Counted from the first letter of the stretch, positions 11,727 to 24,281 are shown. The stretch is 64,000 nucleotides of DNA from Albifimbria verrucaria (GCA_020081605.1 JAHREC010000013.1:2418001-2482000); one strand, 5' to 3'. The notes: generated by a model not told the origin, from the sequence alone. A program made the numbers and translations.

Positions 11727-12521
11727 TGTGGTGATGCCGAATATAGTAGTCCGTGAGAAGTAAATCGGTTACAAAGAGCAATATAGTAATGAACCCAAGG
11801 TTACTCGTGAATGGGCCGGCACGTCTAGATCAAAGATATCCAGTAGTGTAGGGTAAGCTGGTTTCTATAAGCAGATTACTGGAAAGGATGCTGGATAGGA
11901 TTGCTCAGGTATAAATAATTGCTCAAGACTATGCTGTCATTCGTCTGCCACTTCAACCCCCGAGCTTATCCGCACTGCCATACTTGTTTGACGTCGGAGC
12001 TGTATGATATGCGATTGCGAAGTTGATTAGTCTGGTTAGCACCTCGCACCCCGTTGATGGTGCGGCTGGCGCTTGTGTGGCGACCAATCCCAGCTCAGGC
12101 CTGGAAGCACCCAAACTGCAACAGCTCGCATTCGCTTACAGGTCGCTCTCGCAAAAGCTGGTTTTGTTTGAGTCGACCATCTGACGTATGAAACACCATC
12201 GTGACTCGCTAATAATTCTCGAGGGTATGGGAGGTCGGCGGGACAGGCACGAACTATCATTCCGGTTCCAAATGGTACTGCTAAGCTGCATCGTGTTGCA
12301 CGTGAAGACGACTGGACTCTGGTGTGTTGGTGGCTGTGCCATCTTCTGTGACCCTCTGCCCAAACAACTTCCGAGCTTCTGATATCTCCCAGTAAGCACG
12401 GAGCACTGCAAGGCCTCCAGCTTGCGTTTCTATTGTCCGCCCCGCCCTCGGGCGTTTGGATCTTGATCTTTCATGGTCGACATTGTTTCAGTCGTCCTTT
12501 GCCTGATTATGCCATGCTGGT
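11727..12521. other. Spacer between the PPxY gene and the GH76 gene
   Basis: No gene supported. Only short overlapping readings on both strands (around 12036-12411) with no consistent codon bias. Confidence 0.4.
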
Positions 12522-14251
12522 CTAGAATCCACTGACCTGACCCTGGGCGAAGCCGTGGGTCAACGTTTGCCAAATCCCAGCTTCCCTGCCCGGTAGCCAT
12601 GCGTCCTCCAAGCCCCAGGTCTCGTCCCGGGGTGTTCCTGCATTGCGATAATCTGTCGTGTTCATCGCGGAATGATCGATGCCATCATTTTCTTGCGTGG
12701 CCATGATATTCCCAAAAAGACTGGCTCCCCACCACATACCAAAGTGTCCTTCTGCATCTCGAGTGCTAAGAGCAGCCAAAGCATTATGCCTGACCCAACC
12801 GAGATACGAGCTGCATGCTGTTTCGTGTGCATCTCTAATTTCACGATACTGCAGTACGTCAGGAGACTTACCAGCCTTCTCAGGTTGACTCAAAGGCCCA
12901 CAGAATGCTGTCAGGTGATGGAAGAAGATACCCTTGAATGTCTGCCCATCTTGCGAACAAGTACCGCTGGCGTCGCACTGCTCTTCCAAAACCCCCGCGG
13001 CCAAGTCCCCGCCATGGCGGAAGTTGGCCACTAGGTACGCCATCGGGCCTATCGATGGGAAGATCCTCCTGCAAAGCCCACCCGGTCGCTCTGATTACCG
13101 ACTGTATCAGTTTATGACCGTCTTCAAGGTAAGAGGCTACTCCGCTGGCTGTCCATAGCCCACGATGGCCGGTCAAAATAACTCCCTGATTGTATGTATA
13201 GACCATTTCATCTCGAAGATCACATCTCGTGTTTCCTTCCTTTGAGTGGTCGATGTGATATCCATCAACAAATAAACCTTGCCGATTGGTCATATTGATA
13301 CCTTGAAGCCATTTATAACCCTCAATGGCTGCAGCTAGGTGAACAGGGTCTTTCTCGGGATAGGCAATATCTTTTATCCACGGTGCAGTGAAGTTGTCAC
13401 CCGGGAAATGCTCAAACATGGAGATGGAGGCAGATACCCAAAGCTCGTTGGTGATGGCATTCTTATATGGCAGAAGACGCCGGTTCCAAACCATACCACC
13501 ATTGCAATAGCGGGTATCCCAACCACCAGAACCCAAGCGCCAGAATACACGAGCTCGGTGCGCAAAGGCAGAAACCCAGTTATGGCCGTGCCAGCGCAGT
13601 GAGTTCAAGGCCTCTTTGAGACCTTCAGATGAGAACTGGCCAGCAGAATCAACAACGGGATAATGCAAATCCGTATGCGTCTTAATAAATTGGAGGGCTT
13701 CAGTCCAGCCAAGGACTACCCAAAGAATATCATCATATGCCTAAAAGAAAGGTTAGAAAGAGAACTTCGATAATTGAGCATGAGGGAGTTTCACTGACTT
13801 CGCCACGGATGGATAGAACATCTTGTCCGAAAAAGGAGTTGACAACCTGTGCAAAATAAAACGAAATGAGATTCTCCTTTGCCTTCCAACTTTCAGCAGC
13901 ATTCGAACCGAGCATAATAAGAGACTTGGATAAGGTTGTTAACGTTCCCGAGATAATAGTCTCCACCACGGCACCAGTCCAATCAATTGCTGATGGCCAA
14001 GCGCCGTAGTCTGCGTCGAAGTAGTCCTTTTGCAGGACGGCCAATGCCTCAAAAACGTCTTCTAAGGTTCCAGAGTCCGCGCCAACGCTGGTGGAGGCAT
14101 GAGGGACGAAGTTTATGAAGCCTCCCGAGAAAGTGCGGCAGTTATCGGCGGATTCGATATCGAGAACTGAGCAATACTCCTGGCTAAGTGTAGCTTGAGT
14201 CACAGCCAAGCTGGCCACACCGCATGAAAGGCAAATCGCTTTGAACGCCAT
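12522..14251 (-). CDS. Secreted glycoside hydrolase family 76 (alpha-1,6-mannanase-like)
   Basis: Start chosen at 14251 because MAFKAICLSCGVASLAVTQA is a good signal peptide; an in-frame ATG 12 codons upstream gives a poorer one. An intron at 13741-13798 joins SIRGE to AYDDILWVVLGWTEAL, which holds the Asp-Asp pair expected as the GH76 catalytic residues. Downstream are NGGMVWN, YTYNQGVILTG and FKGIFFHHLTAFC, matching the order of conserved blocks in GH76 proteins such as Dfg5/Dcw1. A frame break near 13040-13090 separates these from the block beginning MAYLVANFRHGG; here the offset is not the usual one missing base but one extra or two missing. Several Asn-x-Ser/Thr sites are present. Likely acts on alpha-mannan or GPI glycan at the cell wall. 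No GPI-anchor tail is obvious, so it is probably soluble. Confidence 0.82.
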
Positions 14252-15309
14252 GATGAAAGGCTTAGCAATGCTATAAAAGACTGACAATCAATGCTGTCGA
14301 GGAAGACGAGGTATCGCCTCAGGCGTGGTTCAGGCAAGGTATCACACGGGTCATGTTGTCACTTCCCGGCCAGTGAGGTTTGCAGCAAGTGCAATAAAAG
14401 GATTGGCAATGCAAGAATGAAGCGAGGATCCTTGAAGGCTTGTGGGATGAGTTTCCGTCCAATGCTGGAGATGGAGTGTGGAGTTGCGAGTAGCAGCCCC
14501 GCCAATGTGATACGCAATTGTGCAACCAACCTTTGTGGAGAAGGAGTTGGTACGCTTATCTTGACTCGAGCAGCGTCTAGATCCAACCAATCCTCGAGGA
14601 ACACGCTGCATATTAAGGAATGCGGCTTCGTGCTGTCGACAGCAATTGAGAATAGCCTAAGAATAACATTACGCATCATATGGATCCTCGACTATATTCC
14701 ATCGGGGAGCCACGTTGTGGGATCCTCTGAAGAGCCAAACTCAATGATATGCTAAAGCGAAAACCTGGAGCGAGGCCAATAGGTACCTTTGGAATCTGGT
14801 CCAGGTACCTGGGTTTGTACCTCAAGTAGCATGGGTGTATCGGAAGTTACGTCAGCCGCTCCAGAATGAGAGCGTCCACGTTAGTGGTCTCCGGCACATC
14901 TAGCGCCCCGCCGAGTGCCGCCACAGCGCCACACAACACCGCTGTACAGGTACCTCTGGCCAGCCTATCACGGCGCTGGTACGAGGCGCCTACACGAAAC
15001 GCATGTGGAAATTCCCTGGTTTGTTTACTTTCATCCCAAAGAGGATCCTGGTTTGGTTAGCTTCCAAAACTCCCACTCTCTCTCCACCATCACACGTCTT
15101 TATTCTGCTATACATCCCATGCCGTGTTCTTCACAGCGTCGACACGACTCTGCCACGCGTCTTGAGCCCGGCTCTTCTTACTATTGACTGCCGTCGGCAC
15201 CTCCTCTGTGCCACGCAGACCGTACTCGACGCGCTGCTTCGTCTTCCTATCTGACGACGGCAACACCTACAACTCTCCAGCTCCATCGCGTCCAACGCGC
15301 TCCGCAGCG
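14252..15309. promoter_or_regulatory. Divergent promoter region, GH76 and Cep57-like gene
   Basis: About 1 kb between divergently transcribed genes. Overlapping readings on both strands at 14290-14755 have no recognisable domains. The CT-rich plus strand at about 15070-15300 is likely the leader of the downstream gene. Confidence 0.4.
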
Positions 15310-18300
15310 ATGGAGGTCGACACTGCTAACAGATATCGCTCGCGCATTCTTAGAGAAATGAACGCCAACCGTGAAAACCCTTTCAACTCACCTCCCTCTT
15401 CCACTGGTTCCCATGGCACTGTCAGCCCGACCTTGTCATCCGTCTTCTCCGACCCCGATGGTGAGTCGACCCGAAGACTCAACGAGGACATTGCTCGCAT
15501 AACTGCTCCTCGAGCACTTCCTGTCAATTGGGAGGCCGCTCACCGCAAATGGCCCGAGTTCTTCGGCATGCCAACGAACCGCGACAAGCCCATCTTCCCC
15601 GACAATGACACAAGACCAATCACTACCGAGCTGAAAGAAAACAAACCTCCGTTACCTGCCGTCAAGTTCAACGACGACACCACTCAGGATACCTGGATGG
15701 GCTCGAACCGCACACGCGCAGAAATGCAACCGCGTGTCGATAACGAGTCAGATCTCTCGTCACTGCTTGGCAAGTCACCTGGCCGGGGACTGTCCACAAT
15801 GGGCCTTACCAAGAATGCGCGCAACCCTAGCCCGCTCTCTAAAACACATAACAGAGTGCCTTCAGCTCCTATCGCACAGCAACAGCGACGCCAGTCCATC
15901 TCAGATGCACTGGACCGATTGCGCAAAGCGTCTTTGAGCCCCAAGAACAATGAAGCCAAGGAGCAGCCACGCGATCGCGGCTCCCTCATCTTTCCTCGGC
16001 CAAGTCCAGCCTCACGGCGGTACCTCCCTCGCCTGAATCAGTTGGCAATGCTGATGCGTCTCATGCTCGCTCATTTTTCATGCCCGACGTGTCGCACCTC
16101 GGCGATTTCGTCACTGGCACCTTGCGGTTCAGTGGGGCCGTAAGGAATGGCATGCCTATTTTCGTCAAGCATGGAAAAGTCCATGATCGTGAAGAGAGGC
16201 CAACTGCTCAGGCCCATGCGCAAGTTGATGGCATTGAGGTATCTGAAGACGAAGAGAAGATTTTTGTCTCCATGGATATGATTCGCCAGGAAATCATTTC
16301 TCTTCAAGAGCACTATGACAAAGTCCAAGAATATGCATCGAGTCTCCAGCAGCAAGTCGAGATGTTGGAGCACCAGCTTGCTTCTCGAAAGCCCTATGCT
16401 GCTGATGCCAACGATACCTGGGCAAACGAGCAATTGGTGGCTCAAAAGAACCGTAAGTCCTTTTTATTTTTCAATGAGCCAACCGATCGCTAACCATATC
16501 AGGCCTCGAAGTGGAAGTCACGACTTTGCAATCCCGACTTGAGGAGGCGTCGCGAAAGATCAGCATTGCCCAGATCGACAACGATTCCCTAGCACAGGAG
16601 CGAGACCGAGCTATCAGGAAGCTCCAGGAGGCATGTGAAGACATCAACAAGTTGACGAGGAAGCTCAGCGTCAAGGAAAAAGAAATTGAAACTACACACC
16701 GTCAACTGGAAGTGACTGGACAGCTGCGCCAGGACAACGATACCCTCCGTCGAGATCTTCTCTCATTGAAGAATGGTCGTGAAGCGCTCGAGGCAGAGAA
16801 TGCGTCACTTAAATCGGACAATGAGGCTTTGCGACGCGAGCAGCAAGAAGTGCGCGAGGAGCTGGAATCTCTTCGGACCGACAACAACAGCACCCGGCGT
16901 GGAACTCAATCTCTTATCAACGAGAACAAGTCACTGCGCTCAACTAACAAGGCTTTGATGGAGGAGAATGAAGAGCTAAGGAGAACCTCGATGGTGTGCA
17001 GCACGAGCTTGATGCGGTGCGCGAAGAAGTCGAAACCTTGCAGCGAGACATTCAGTCCATTGTCCAGGAGAAGTCAACCTTACGTGAGGATAACGACAGC
17101 CTCGTACGCCACAACGAAAAGTATTTCAACGAGAACAAGATGCTGCGCCGCGAGAACTCAGGTTTTGAGCGAAGCATACATGATCTGCATGACGAGAACA
17201 TGAAGTTGAAGGAGGAGGTTGAATTCCTGCGACAACAACTTGATCACTGCCGCCCCTCCCTAAGGACGACATTTCCGCTCGTCTTGATGAGGAGACGGAT
17301 GAGAACATGACGTCGGCCTTCTTCGTTCCCGATATTACCATCAAGACGAACGAAACAGAACATACTGGTGTCACCGAAGAGAAGGAGGTTACCGGCCCTG
17401 CTCAAACCCAGCAAACCCTGGACATGAATGAGACAACGGGACAACGAACCAGGACAACAAAGCATGATGTTAGCAAGCACACCGAAACGCGTGAAGCACA
17501 CCAAAGATCGAAGAGCAAGACGAAGAATGCCTCATCGACCGCAGTGAGCCAGAGCCAGAAGGTCGCCTTCTCTCTTCCTGAGAAGTCAAAACAGAAGTCT
17601 AGAGTGACATCCAATGTCGCCAACCAAGGAAGCAAGCGCCGTAACGTTACTGGACACAGCCAGCGTGGAACAGTTGCTACCCTGACCACTGATCAGGATA
17701 CGATCGAGTTGAACGATGATACCACTGGCTTACAGTCGCTCGATAATACAAACCAGGACCTATCGATACCTTTCAGTGTCGATATCCCAGCTGACGAGGA
17801 GTACACGAACGGGCAATCAAAATCACGTGTTAGAGATGATGCAAGCATCCATTCTCAGAAGAACCACAGGCGATCGTCCTCGCGATCATCACAGAAGCAT
17901 GTTGTTGCAATGGAGATTACGCGTGGAAGTATTAGCAGCAACACAATTGGCAAGGAATCGTGTCCTGCGCTGTCAAACGATGCTCGTCGCGTTCTGGATG
18001 ACTTGTGCGGCCACAACTGCCAAAACTGCATAGTTTGCAGCCGAATCACCTCACATCGTGATGTTGTCACTTCGGCAGAGCTCGCCGCCGGCAAGAAGCG
18101 GGTTACTGTACCGAGACCAGTTCCCGTCACGGATCGTGACCTGACTGCTGATGATGTGACCATGCGTCCATCTCAATCACCTGGCCATGCTCTGGCTCTT
18201 GTTATCAAGGGTCTGGAAGACGAGGCCCAGCATCTGCAACTCGAATTGTCACGGTTGCAAGCCCAGTACAACAGCAGTGACAAGGCTTATGGACGAAGAG

Positions 18301-18527
18301 AAAGACTGAGCATGGCTGAGGGGATCCGAGCGATCCTCAAGCGACTCGAGGCCAAGAACGACCAGATTTACAGCCTGTACGATGTCCTCGAAGGACAAAA
18401 GGCTGCCGGCCAAGCAATGTCTGAGGAAGAAGTTGAGATGACAGTGCTGAACATCACCGGCATGACCGTTCGAGACGTGACGAGCGGCAGTGAACAGTTG
18501 ACATGGGAGGGTATTCAAGAGGCGTGA
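15310..18527 (+). CDS. Spindle pole body / Cep57-type microtubule-binding coiled-coil protein (Ppc89-like)
   Basis: Start at 15310 (MEVDTANRYRSRILREMNAN). The N-terminal third is disordered and Ser/Pro-rich, followed from about 16080 by FMPDVSHLGDFVTGTLRF and a long coiled coil (EELESLRTDNNS, QQQVEMLEHQLAS). A 50-bp intron lies at 16453-16502. The C-terminal part carries DDLCGHNCQNCIVCSRI and then PSQSPGHALALVIKGLEDE ... NDQIYSLYDVLEGQ, the hallmark of the Cep57 microtubule-binding domain found in fission yeast Ppc89. One base is missing near 15990, 16979 and 17260; restoring it each time continues the coiled coil. Ppc89 is a core spindle-pole scaffold in S. pombe, so a structural role at the spindle pole is the likely function here. 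The Cys-rich CGHNCQNCIVC segment could bind metal (inference). Confidence 0.88.
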
Positions 18528-18883
18528 TGCATGTTGCTTTAAAAAGCGGGCAGATAGGATACGCAGCAGGCTACGTGGATTTGGAGCAAGTTTGGTTTTT
18601 GGGCGTTTTACGGATGGTATAAGGGGCTTGCGGACTTCATCAGTTTGGAATTGGATCCTGGTCATTAGGTTCGGATTGCATATTTAGTGTTTCGGGAGTT
18701 GGGGCAATAGGCTTGCGATTCTTGTATGAGTTCCAGATTGCTGTTGCGCAATGATGAAACACCAACTCATGGGGATGACCCATACATCACAGCTTTGATT
18801 TCGATGCAGGTAATGTGAACAAGAAAAAGGTATATTTGTGGAAAACTTTATATCCGTAACAATTCCTAGTAAGCCATGACAAG
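18528..18883. other. Convergent 3' flanks of Cep57-like gene and NOC2
   Basis: 356 bp between two stop codons on opposite strands. It must contain both polyadenylation regions; AT-rich stretches occur near 18840-18870. No gene seen. Confidence 0.5.
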
Positions 18884-21204
18884 CTACTCATCATCCTCCT
18901 CATCTTCCTCCTCGTCTTCATCTGCCAGCTCGTCCTCGACGTCCATCTCGTCGTCCTCGCTCTCATCCTCATCCTCATCTTCAGCCTCGAGCTTGCCCTT
19001 CTCCTCCTCTCTCCTCTTCCTGTCATCCTCCTTTCTCGACTCCTCCAGCATCTTGAGGCGCTCGGCCCTGGCCTTGCGCTGGGCAAGAACGTATGCGCCC
19101 AGCGGGGTCTTGGCGATGTCGAAGTCCCTGAGGAAGGTGTCGACCTGGGTGCGGTTCTTGGGGAGAAGTCGACCTTTGAGCGGCGCTCCTCGATGAACTT
19201 GGCATTGGCCTCGAGCTTCTGCACCAGGAGGACGAGTTGCGAGCCGAGCTTGGCGTTCTTGTTGCCCTGCGTCCGCGAGCGGGTGTGCTTGAGCCAGCGC
19301 TTGAGCTGGATGATGACGGGGAGCGTCAACTCTGGGAAGGCGATGGAGGTGGACCACAGGAGGAAGTACTCTCCGAGAAGCTCGATAACCTGGTCGCCTA
19401 CGCCGTCCTGGTAGACACGCGTACGAAGGTACGACTTGGGGGCCTTGTAGTTGACAGCAAAGTCAAGGGCTTTCAGGGTCGTGGCCTTGGGGGCTTCTTC
19501 ATCTCTGCCGAGTTGAGAACCTCAAGCAGAGGGGAAGCAAGGGGAATGTAGGTGCCAGTAGCTCGCGATGTTCTGAGCAAGGAGCGCACGAGGTGGAAGC
19601 GTAGGGGAAGTAGAGGGCGGTGGGGATGAGGCGCATAGCACCGAGAGTGACTTGCACCAGGGGTAGATGAGGAGCTTCAGCTGGCTCTCCTTGCCGGCCT
19701 CGGCCTCCTTCACAGGGCTGCAGTGCTCAGCGAGGACGCAGGACCAGAAATCCAGCGAGTGGGTGAACTGCCAGTTGTAGACAATTCGGTATGCGTCGTT
19801 CTTGTTGTGCACAATGGAGTTGCGAAGGTGAATGGCCAATTGGCGGATAAAGGTGAAGGCGGTGGTGTAGCCGACGCCAGGGTCGATGCCCCAGAGCTCA
19901 GCGGCCGAGTTCTTCATCAGGTTGATGCCCTGGATGGTGTTGGCGTTGGTCACACGGCAGCCCTGCACCAGTCCCTGGTAGGTGGCCTTGAGAACCAGCT
20001 CGCGGATGCCCTTGTCGCCAATGACGACGAGTCGTCGGAGCACAAGGAAAGCGGTGATACGGGTGGTTTCTGAACTGGCAGGCTGCGCCCAGAAGTTGAC
20101 GACAGACTTGGCTAGGGCCTTGACGAGCTTTTTGAAAGAGAGAAGGTAAGGCAGGATGGGGGTGATGGACGACAGGGTCAGCTTGAGCGTCTTGTCATCG
20201 GAAAGCGTGCTGAGCAGGTACATGATGGAGGACGTGTACGACTTGATCAACAGCGACAGAGTGCGGAACTTCTTGGTCTCGGTCTGCACGTACACCTTGC
20301 CAGCAGCCGACTCCTTGACGGGAAGGTGGTGGTTCATGACGGTGGGGATCTCCTTGAGGGCCAGCACCAGGATGTCGTTGAAGACATCAGGGCTGTTGAT
20401 GGCCCATCGGAGGGGCTTGTCGTCGTCGGCCTCGTTGAGGTGGGCGGCGCAGCGGAAGGCAAGGACTATTTGCCTGGCAGCTCGGAGCGATTTGGTTTCC
20501 TCAACGGCCTTTCTCCACGAGGCAACGAGCTGGCGTGTAAGCTCGTTGCGCTGGGCGGGCTCGTCGTCTTCGTCGTCTTCAGACTTCTTGCCCTTCTTTC
20601 GCTTCTTCTTGGGCTGCTCCTCCTCTGCTTCCTCCTCGCTGCCACTCAGCTCGTCGATCTCTGCCAAGTCGGCGTCGTCGTCGAAGTCCAGGGCCTCCGG
20701 GTCGTTCTCCTTGAGGAACTTGTAGAACTCGGGATCCTTCTCTGCCAGGTCGTCCATGGTCTTCTTGCTCATGCCCCGCTCGTCTTCCGAGCCCTGTTCC
20801 TCGTCTTCGCTGTCGCTGCCGGCCGGCTGTTCTGCAAGCAAAGCTCCCGCGTCGCTGTCATCACTGAGCTCAGCATCATCTGCTGGCGCATCTCGCTTTC
20901 TCTTGCCAAGCTTGCCGGCCTTCTTGTCGATAATCTCGTCAAAGCCGCCCTGGAAGAAGTCGTCGACGCTCATCTCGTTGACAGACTTGCCCTTGGTAAC
21001 GACGGGTTTGACGGGCTCGCCATCCTCGCCCTCCTTGCCGCCTTTGTAGAACTCGGCATCCTTGGCGCGCCTGACCTGCTTCTTGTCCTTGATCTGCTGG
21101 CGCTGCTTGATCTTGGCAGTGGCCTTCCGCTTATCGAGAACACCCCGGAGGTGGTTCTTCTCGAACTTCTTCGTCGCCTTGAGGTTCTTCTTGCTGGCAC
21201 CCAT
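18884..21204 (-). CDS. NOC2: Nucleolar complex protein 2, 60S ribosome assembly
   Basis: Start at 21204: MGASKKNLKATKKFEKNHLR, a basic nucleolar-type N-terminus. Acidic and Lys-rich tracts follow, with SVDDFFQGGFDEI and DPEFYKFLKENDPEALDFD, typical of Noc2. The central helical region includes LVLRRLVVIGDKGIRELVLK, YQGLVQGCRVTNANTIQGIN and NWQFTHSLDFWSCVLAEHCS. From about 19660 the frame breaks several times (G runs at 19660-19663 and near 19606, 19493 and 19160-19163), yet restored frames give VTLGAMRLIPTALYFP, VQKLEANAKFIEERRSKVDF and FDIAKTPLGAYVLAQRKARA, ending in a strongly acidic tail at 18884. Noc2 pairs with Noc1 and Noc3 in nucleolar and nucleoplasmic pre-60S particles. The gene is essential in yeast, which argues that the breaks are sequence errors. 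It is divergent from VPS28. Confidence 0.95.
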
Positions 21205-21584
21205 GGTGGAAGGACCTGAGCACCACGAATGGTGCGAATTGGCGGATTAGAGGGATTGGGGATATGCAGCGAAAGAGTCTGCCAATCGACCGCCGTGCAG
21301 GGACTAGAATACACCACCGAATTTTTTTCGACACGGGCTTATCGATAGCCTGGGCCCCGTCGGAAAGAGCAGGCGGTGAGCGCGGTGGAGTCAATCTGCC
21401 GCATCCCCACTACGTAATCATGGGCTCCCCGCCAAACACCGGCGATGCGACTAGAAGTGCATACTTGCGTCTACGCAATAGCACCTTGCGATCGCACGCC
21501 CACACCTTTCTTGCATCTTGCGCAAAGGGCCTCAGTGCTGGCTTTTCGAACCAGCAGACCGTCAATGCCTTGCATAAGGGGCTC
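21205..21584. promoter_or_regulatory. Bidirectional promoter region of NOC2 and VPS28
   Basis: 380 bp between the start codons of two divergent essential-type genes. An in-frame ATG at 21420 would extend VPS28, but the extra residues do not resemble the usual Vps28 N-terminus, so this is taken as leader. No specific element recognised. Confidence 0.55.
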
Positions 21585-22419
21585 ATGATGATTCCACGAC
21601 AAAACTATGCGCCTACGCCCCATAGCTATGTCCCCAACACCAATCTATCGGCGACCATCAACCTCGACGAGGTCCGTCTGGCCTGTCTTCTCCTTGTCTA
21701 CTCATAATTCACTGACTTTTGTGAAACTAGGAGGTAAAGCTTACAAATACCCGTGCGGAGCGCGATCTACAAGACTCCCTTGCCGAGCTGTTCAGCATCA
21801 TCATTACCATTGACGAGCTCGAGAAGGCCTTCCTCAAAGATGCCATCCCAGAGGCTGATTACACGGAGATCTGCGAGCGCTCGCTCCGACAGTACAAAGC
21901 GTTCTTAGCGAATGACACCATAGCCAAGGAGTTCGAAGGACTGGAAGAGTTCAAGGCGAAGTGGGATGTGAGTTTTCGCTCGCACGTTGGCTTTTAATAC
22001 CCTCTAACCTGAGCACGACACAGCTCGAAGTCCCGCGTGCTACGGAGCGCATCCGAGTCGGTATGCCATCCACGACCGTCACAGCCTCAAGTTCCACGCC
22101 GGTGGCGCCACCGCCCGGTGCCGCCTCCAACGCCAGCGGTCTGCTGATCCTCGAAGCGACGCAAGAGTTCATTACCTTCCTCGACGCCGTCAAGCTTGGC
22201 TTGCTGTCCAAGGACCAATTGCACCCATTGCTGACCGATGTTATTCAATCTGTCAACCGCGTCACCGACAAGGACTTTGAGAACCGCGGCAAGATAGTGC
22301 AGTGGCTCATCACGCTGAATCAAATGAGGGCCACCGACGAACTCAGCGAGCAGCAGGCTAGAGAGCTGGAGCTTGATATCCAGCAGGCATACCAAGGATT
22401 TAGGAAGACGTTGGAGTAA
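21585..22419 (+). CDS. VPS28: ESCRT-I subunit Vps28
   Basis: Three exons (21585-21671, 21731-21967, 22024-22419) with introns of 59 and 56 bp give an uninterrupted 239-residue protein, the usual size for Vps28. The start at 21585 is chosen because YAPTPHSYVPNTNLSATINL, found just after it, is close to the start of fungal homologues. The N-terminal helical core has RAERDLQDSLAELFSIIITI and LEKAFLKDAIPEADYTEICE. The C-terminal four-helix domain has FITFLDAVKLGLLSKDQLHP, followed by DKDFENRGKIVQWLITLNQM. ESCRT-I sorts ubiquitinated cargo into multivesicular endosomes; Vps28 binds Vps23 through its N-terminal part and ESCRT-II through its C-terminal part (family knowledge). No frame break. It converges on MDM12 with only 163 bp between stop codons. 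Confidence 0.97.
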
Positions 22420-22582
22420 CGACATTGTTATGTATCATTATGCGCAGTATAGCATAGCGGCATGTTCTTGGTTTTTCTTTAGCACATTATGAATACCTTT
22501 TCACTACGGGGCACTCGTTGAATGTACGATAGGATGTGACCCTGCATAGTTTGACTCAGTATATGTATTATATTGTTCATGC

Positions 22583-23814
22583 TCAGACCAGAAATGTCCA
22601 CGAACTAGGATACACAAATTCCTCCTCAAATATCCTCCTCACCTGCTCCAAGACGAAGCGCTCCACCTTGTCAACATTCTTCAGGCTCTGCCTTCCGCCT
22701 TCTCTCTGTCCAATTTCACTCTCAACCTTCACCTCCTGCAGAAGACCACCAAACCGCGGCTTGTGCTCGCGATGCGAGTCCCGCCCGCCTTCGTGCTGCT
22801 GTTGCTGCTCCTCCTCGTCGGGTCCAACGGCTGCCAAGGCGTCCTCGGGGCTTAGGAAGCAGAAGTGCACCCGCTTGCGAATATGCGCTAGCACGCCGAC
22901 GCCGTCGAAAGAGAGACCTGTAATGTTGAGCTTGAGCGGAATGCCGACGAAGCTAGGCATGGGATAGTCTAGTAAGATCTCCGCTGTCAAGTTCAGCCTC
23001 ACGTCGCCTGAGTAGCGAATGCGAAACACGGCCTGGACGTCTTCAACACGCGGTTCTCGACCTGGCCGTGTTCGTCTTTGCTCCGCGTTCGGATCTTCCT
23101 CGTCATCTTCATCATCCTCGACAATGGCCGATTCTGAGGCGTGCGCATCCCGCGTAGGCGGCCGCGATGTGCCTACAGACGTGGGCGCAAGCGTCGAGAC
23201 ACTTGCTTTTCACGCAACAGCGGGGCTGCCGGCTCGAGACTTGCGGTGAAGTTGTCGACAGAGATGCTACTCTGCGAAGGTTGCCGACTGTGACTCGGTG
23301 TGTCCAGTTGTGAGTGAGCCGCGGATCCCATCCAGCTATTCCCCAGATGCGCGCCGGCAACCGCAGCGAGCGGAGTGTGTGCCCGTCCCGAGAGCGCCTT
23401 GGAAATAATTTAACCCTGTTCCACCTAGAATACCTGGCGTTGAGACGCCCAGAAACAGGCTGCCCATGTCGTAGCCCCATGGCACCTCATTCCTCAAAGC
23501 TCCTGTCCTGAGACCGCCCGGCCGCCGCCTGGCCATGGCATCAAGGCGCTCTCGCTCTACGAGATTGTCCTCATCACTGTCTTCCTCGTCGTCTTCGTCA
23601 TCCTCGTAAAATTCCGGTAGCGGATCCGTAATGTCCTTCAGTTCCAGCTGAGGCGGAATGGTGCCGAAGTCGAAGCCATGGACTGTGACGGACTTGATGA
23701 ACCGGGAAGCGGCACAGCCTGAAACTTCTCGTGGATGAAAGACCGGATGCTTTCTGCGAGGGCTGCGCCATCAGGACCACTGGTCAGCGTGTCCCAGTTG
23801 AGGTCGATAGACAT
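22583..23814 (-). CDS. MDM12: ERMES subunit Mdm12 (mitochondrial distribution and morphology)
   Basis: Start at 23814: [20 protein letters not shown], the classic Mdm12 opening of the SMP lipid-binding domain. It continues with [16 protein letters not shown], then after a break near 23700, [20 protein letters not shown], an acidic stretch, and [17 protein letters not shown] second break near 23400 leads to [20 protein letters not shown] and [18 protein letters not shown]. After a third break near 23150 the end reads [40 protein letters not shown] and [15 protein letters not shown]. No intron is needed. Mdm12 tethers the ER to mitochondria with Mmm1, Mdm10 and Mdm34 and carries phospholipid. 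The family call is secure; the breaks follow the window-wide pattern. Confidence 0.95.
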
Positions 23815-24281
23815 CTGGGCATAAGGGCTTGCTCATTCACAGAGCATGCCAGTCGAAGACGTAAGGGATAAAACGACCATGGTGAGGTTGTTAGTGGAGT
23901 TAGTCTAGGCCGCGTTCTGTAAATGGCCTATAAGTTTAGTGCATTGCTTCGTACAAGCCTGACACCAAAATTCTTACGTTTAGCGACAATCAATTGCTTG
24001 CTTCTGAACACGGCATGGGCAAAAGCGGGAGAGAAACGATCTAAAGACATGTAGGGTATCTCATTCATCATGAATCTCATATCTATCATCATAATAGAGT
24101 CTGTAAACTGTAGAACCTTGCCTCATTGCCATGCTATGACGCCGTTTTAATAGATCCATCTAAAGCCACGATACTGTGCCCTCTGCCTTCAAAGGCAGAT
24201 ACAGCAATGACTATTATAAGCAAAAAAAAAAAAAAGACCATGTAAGGCTCTACAAATTCTTCAAAAGCCTCGCTTATCGTG
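23815..24281. other. Spacer between FAB1 3' end and MDM12 start
   Basis: 467 bp holding the MDM12 promoter and the 3' untranslated region of FAB1 (both minus strand). An A13 run at about 24222-24234 lies just past the FAB1 stop. No gene. Confidence 0.5.

Noticed and set aside
18876..19196. Poly-Ser plus-strand reading
   Set aside because: Antisense of the acidic NOC2 tail, whose GAN/GAY codons read as Ser/Leu on the other strand.
20326..21219. Long Leu/Val-rich plus-strand reading opposite NOC2
   Set aside because: It is the antisense of the Lys/Glu/Asp-rich NOC2 coding sequence; such mirror readings are expected.
21264..21584. N-terminal extension of VPS28 from upstream in-frame ATGs
   Set aside because: The extra residues do not resemble Vps28, whereas the sequence right after 21585 matches the usual start.
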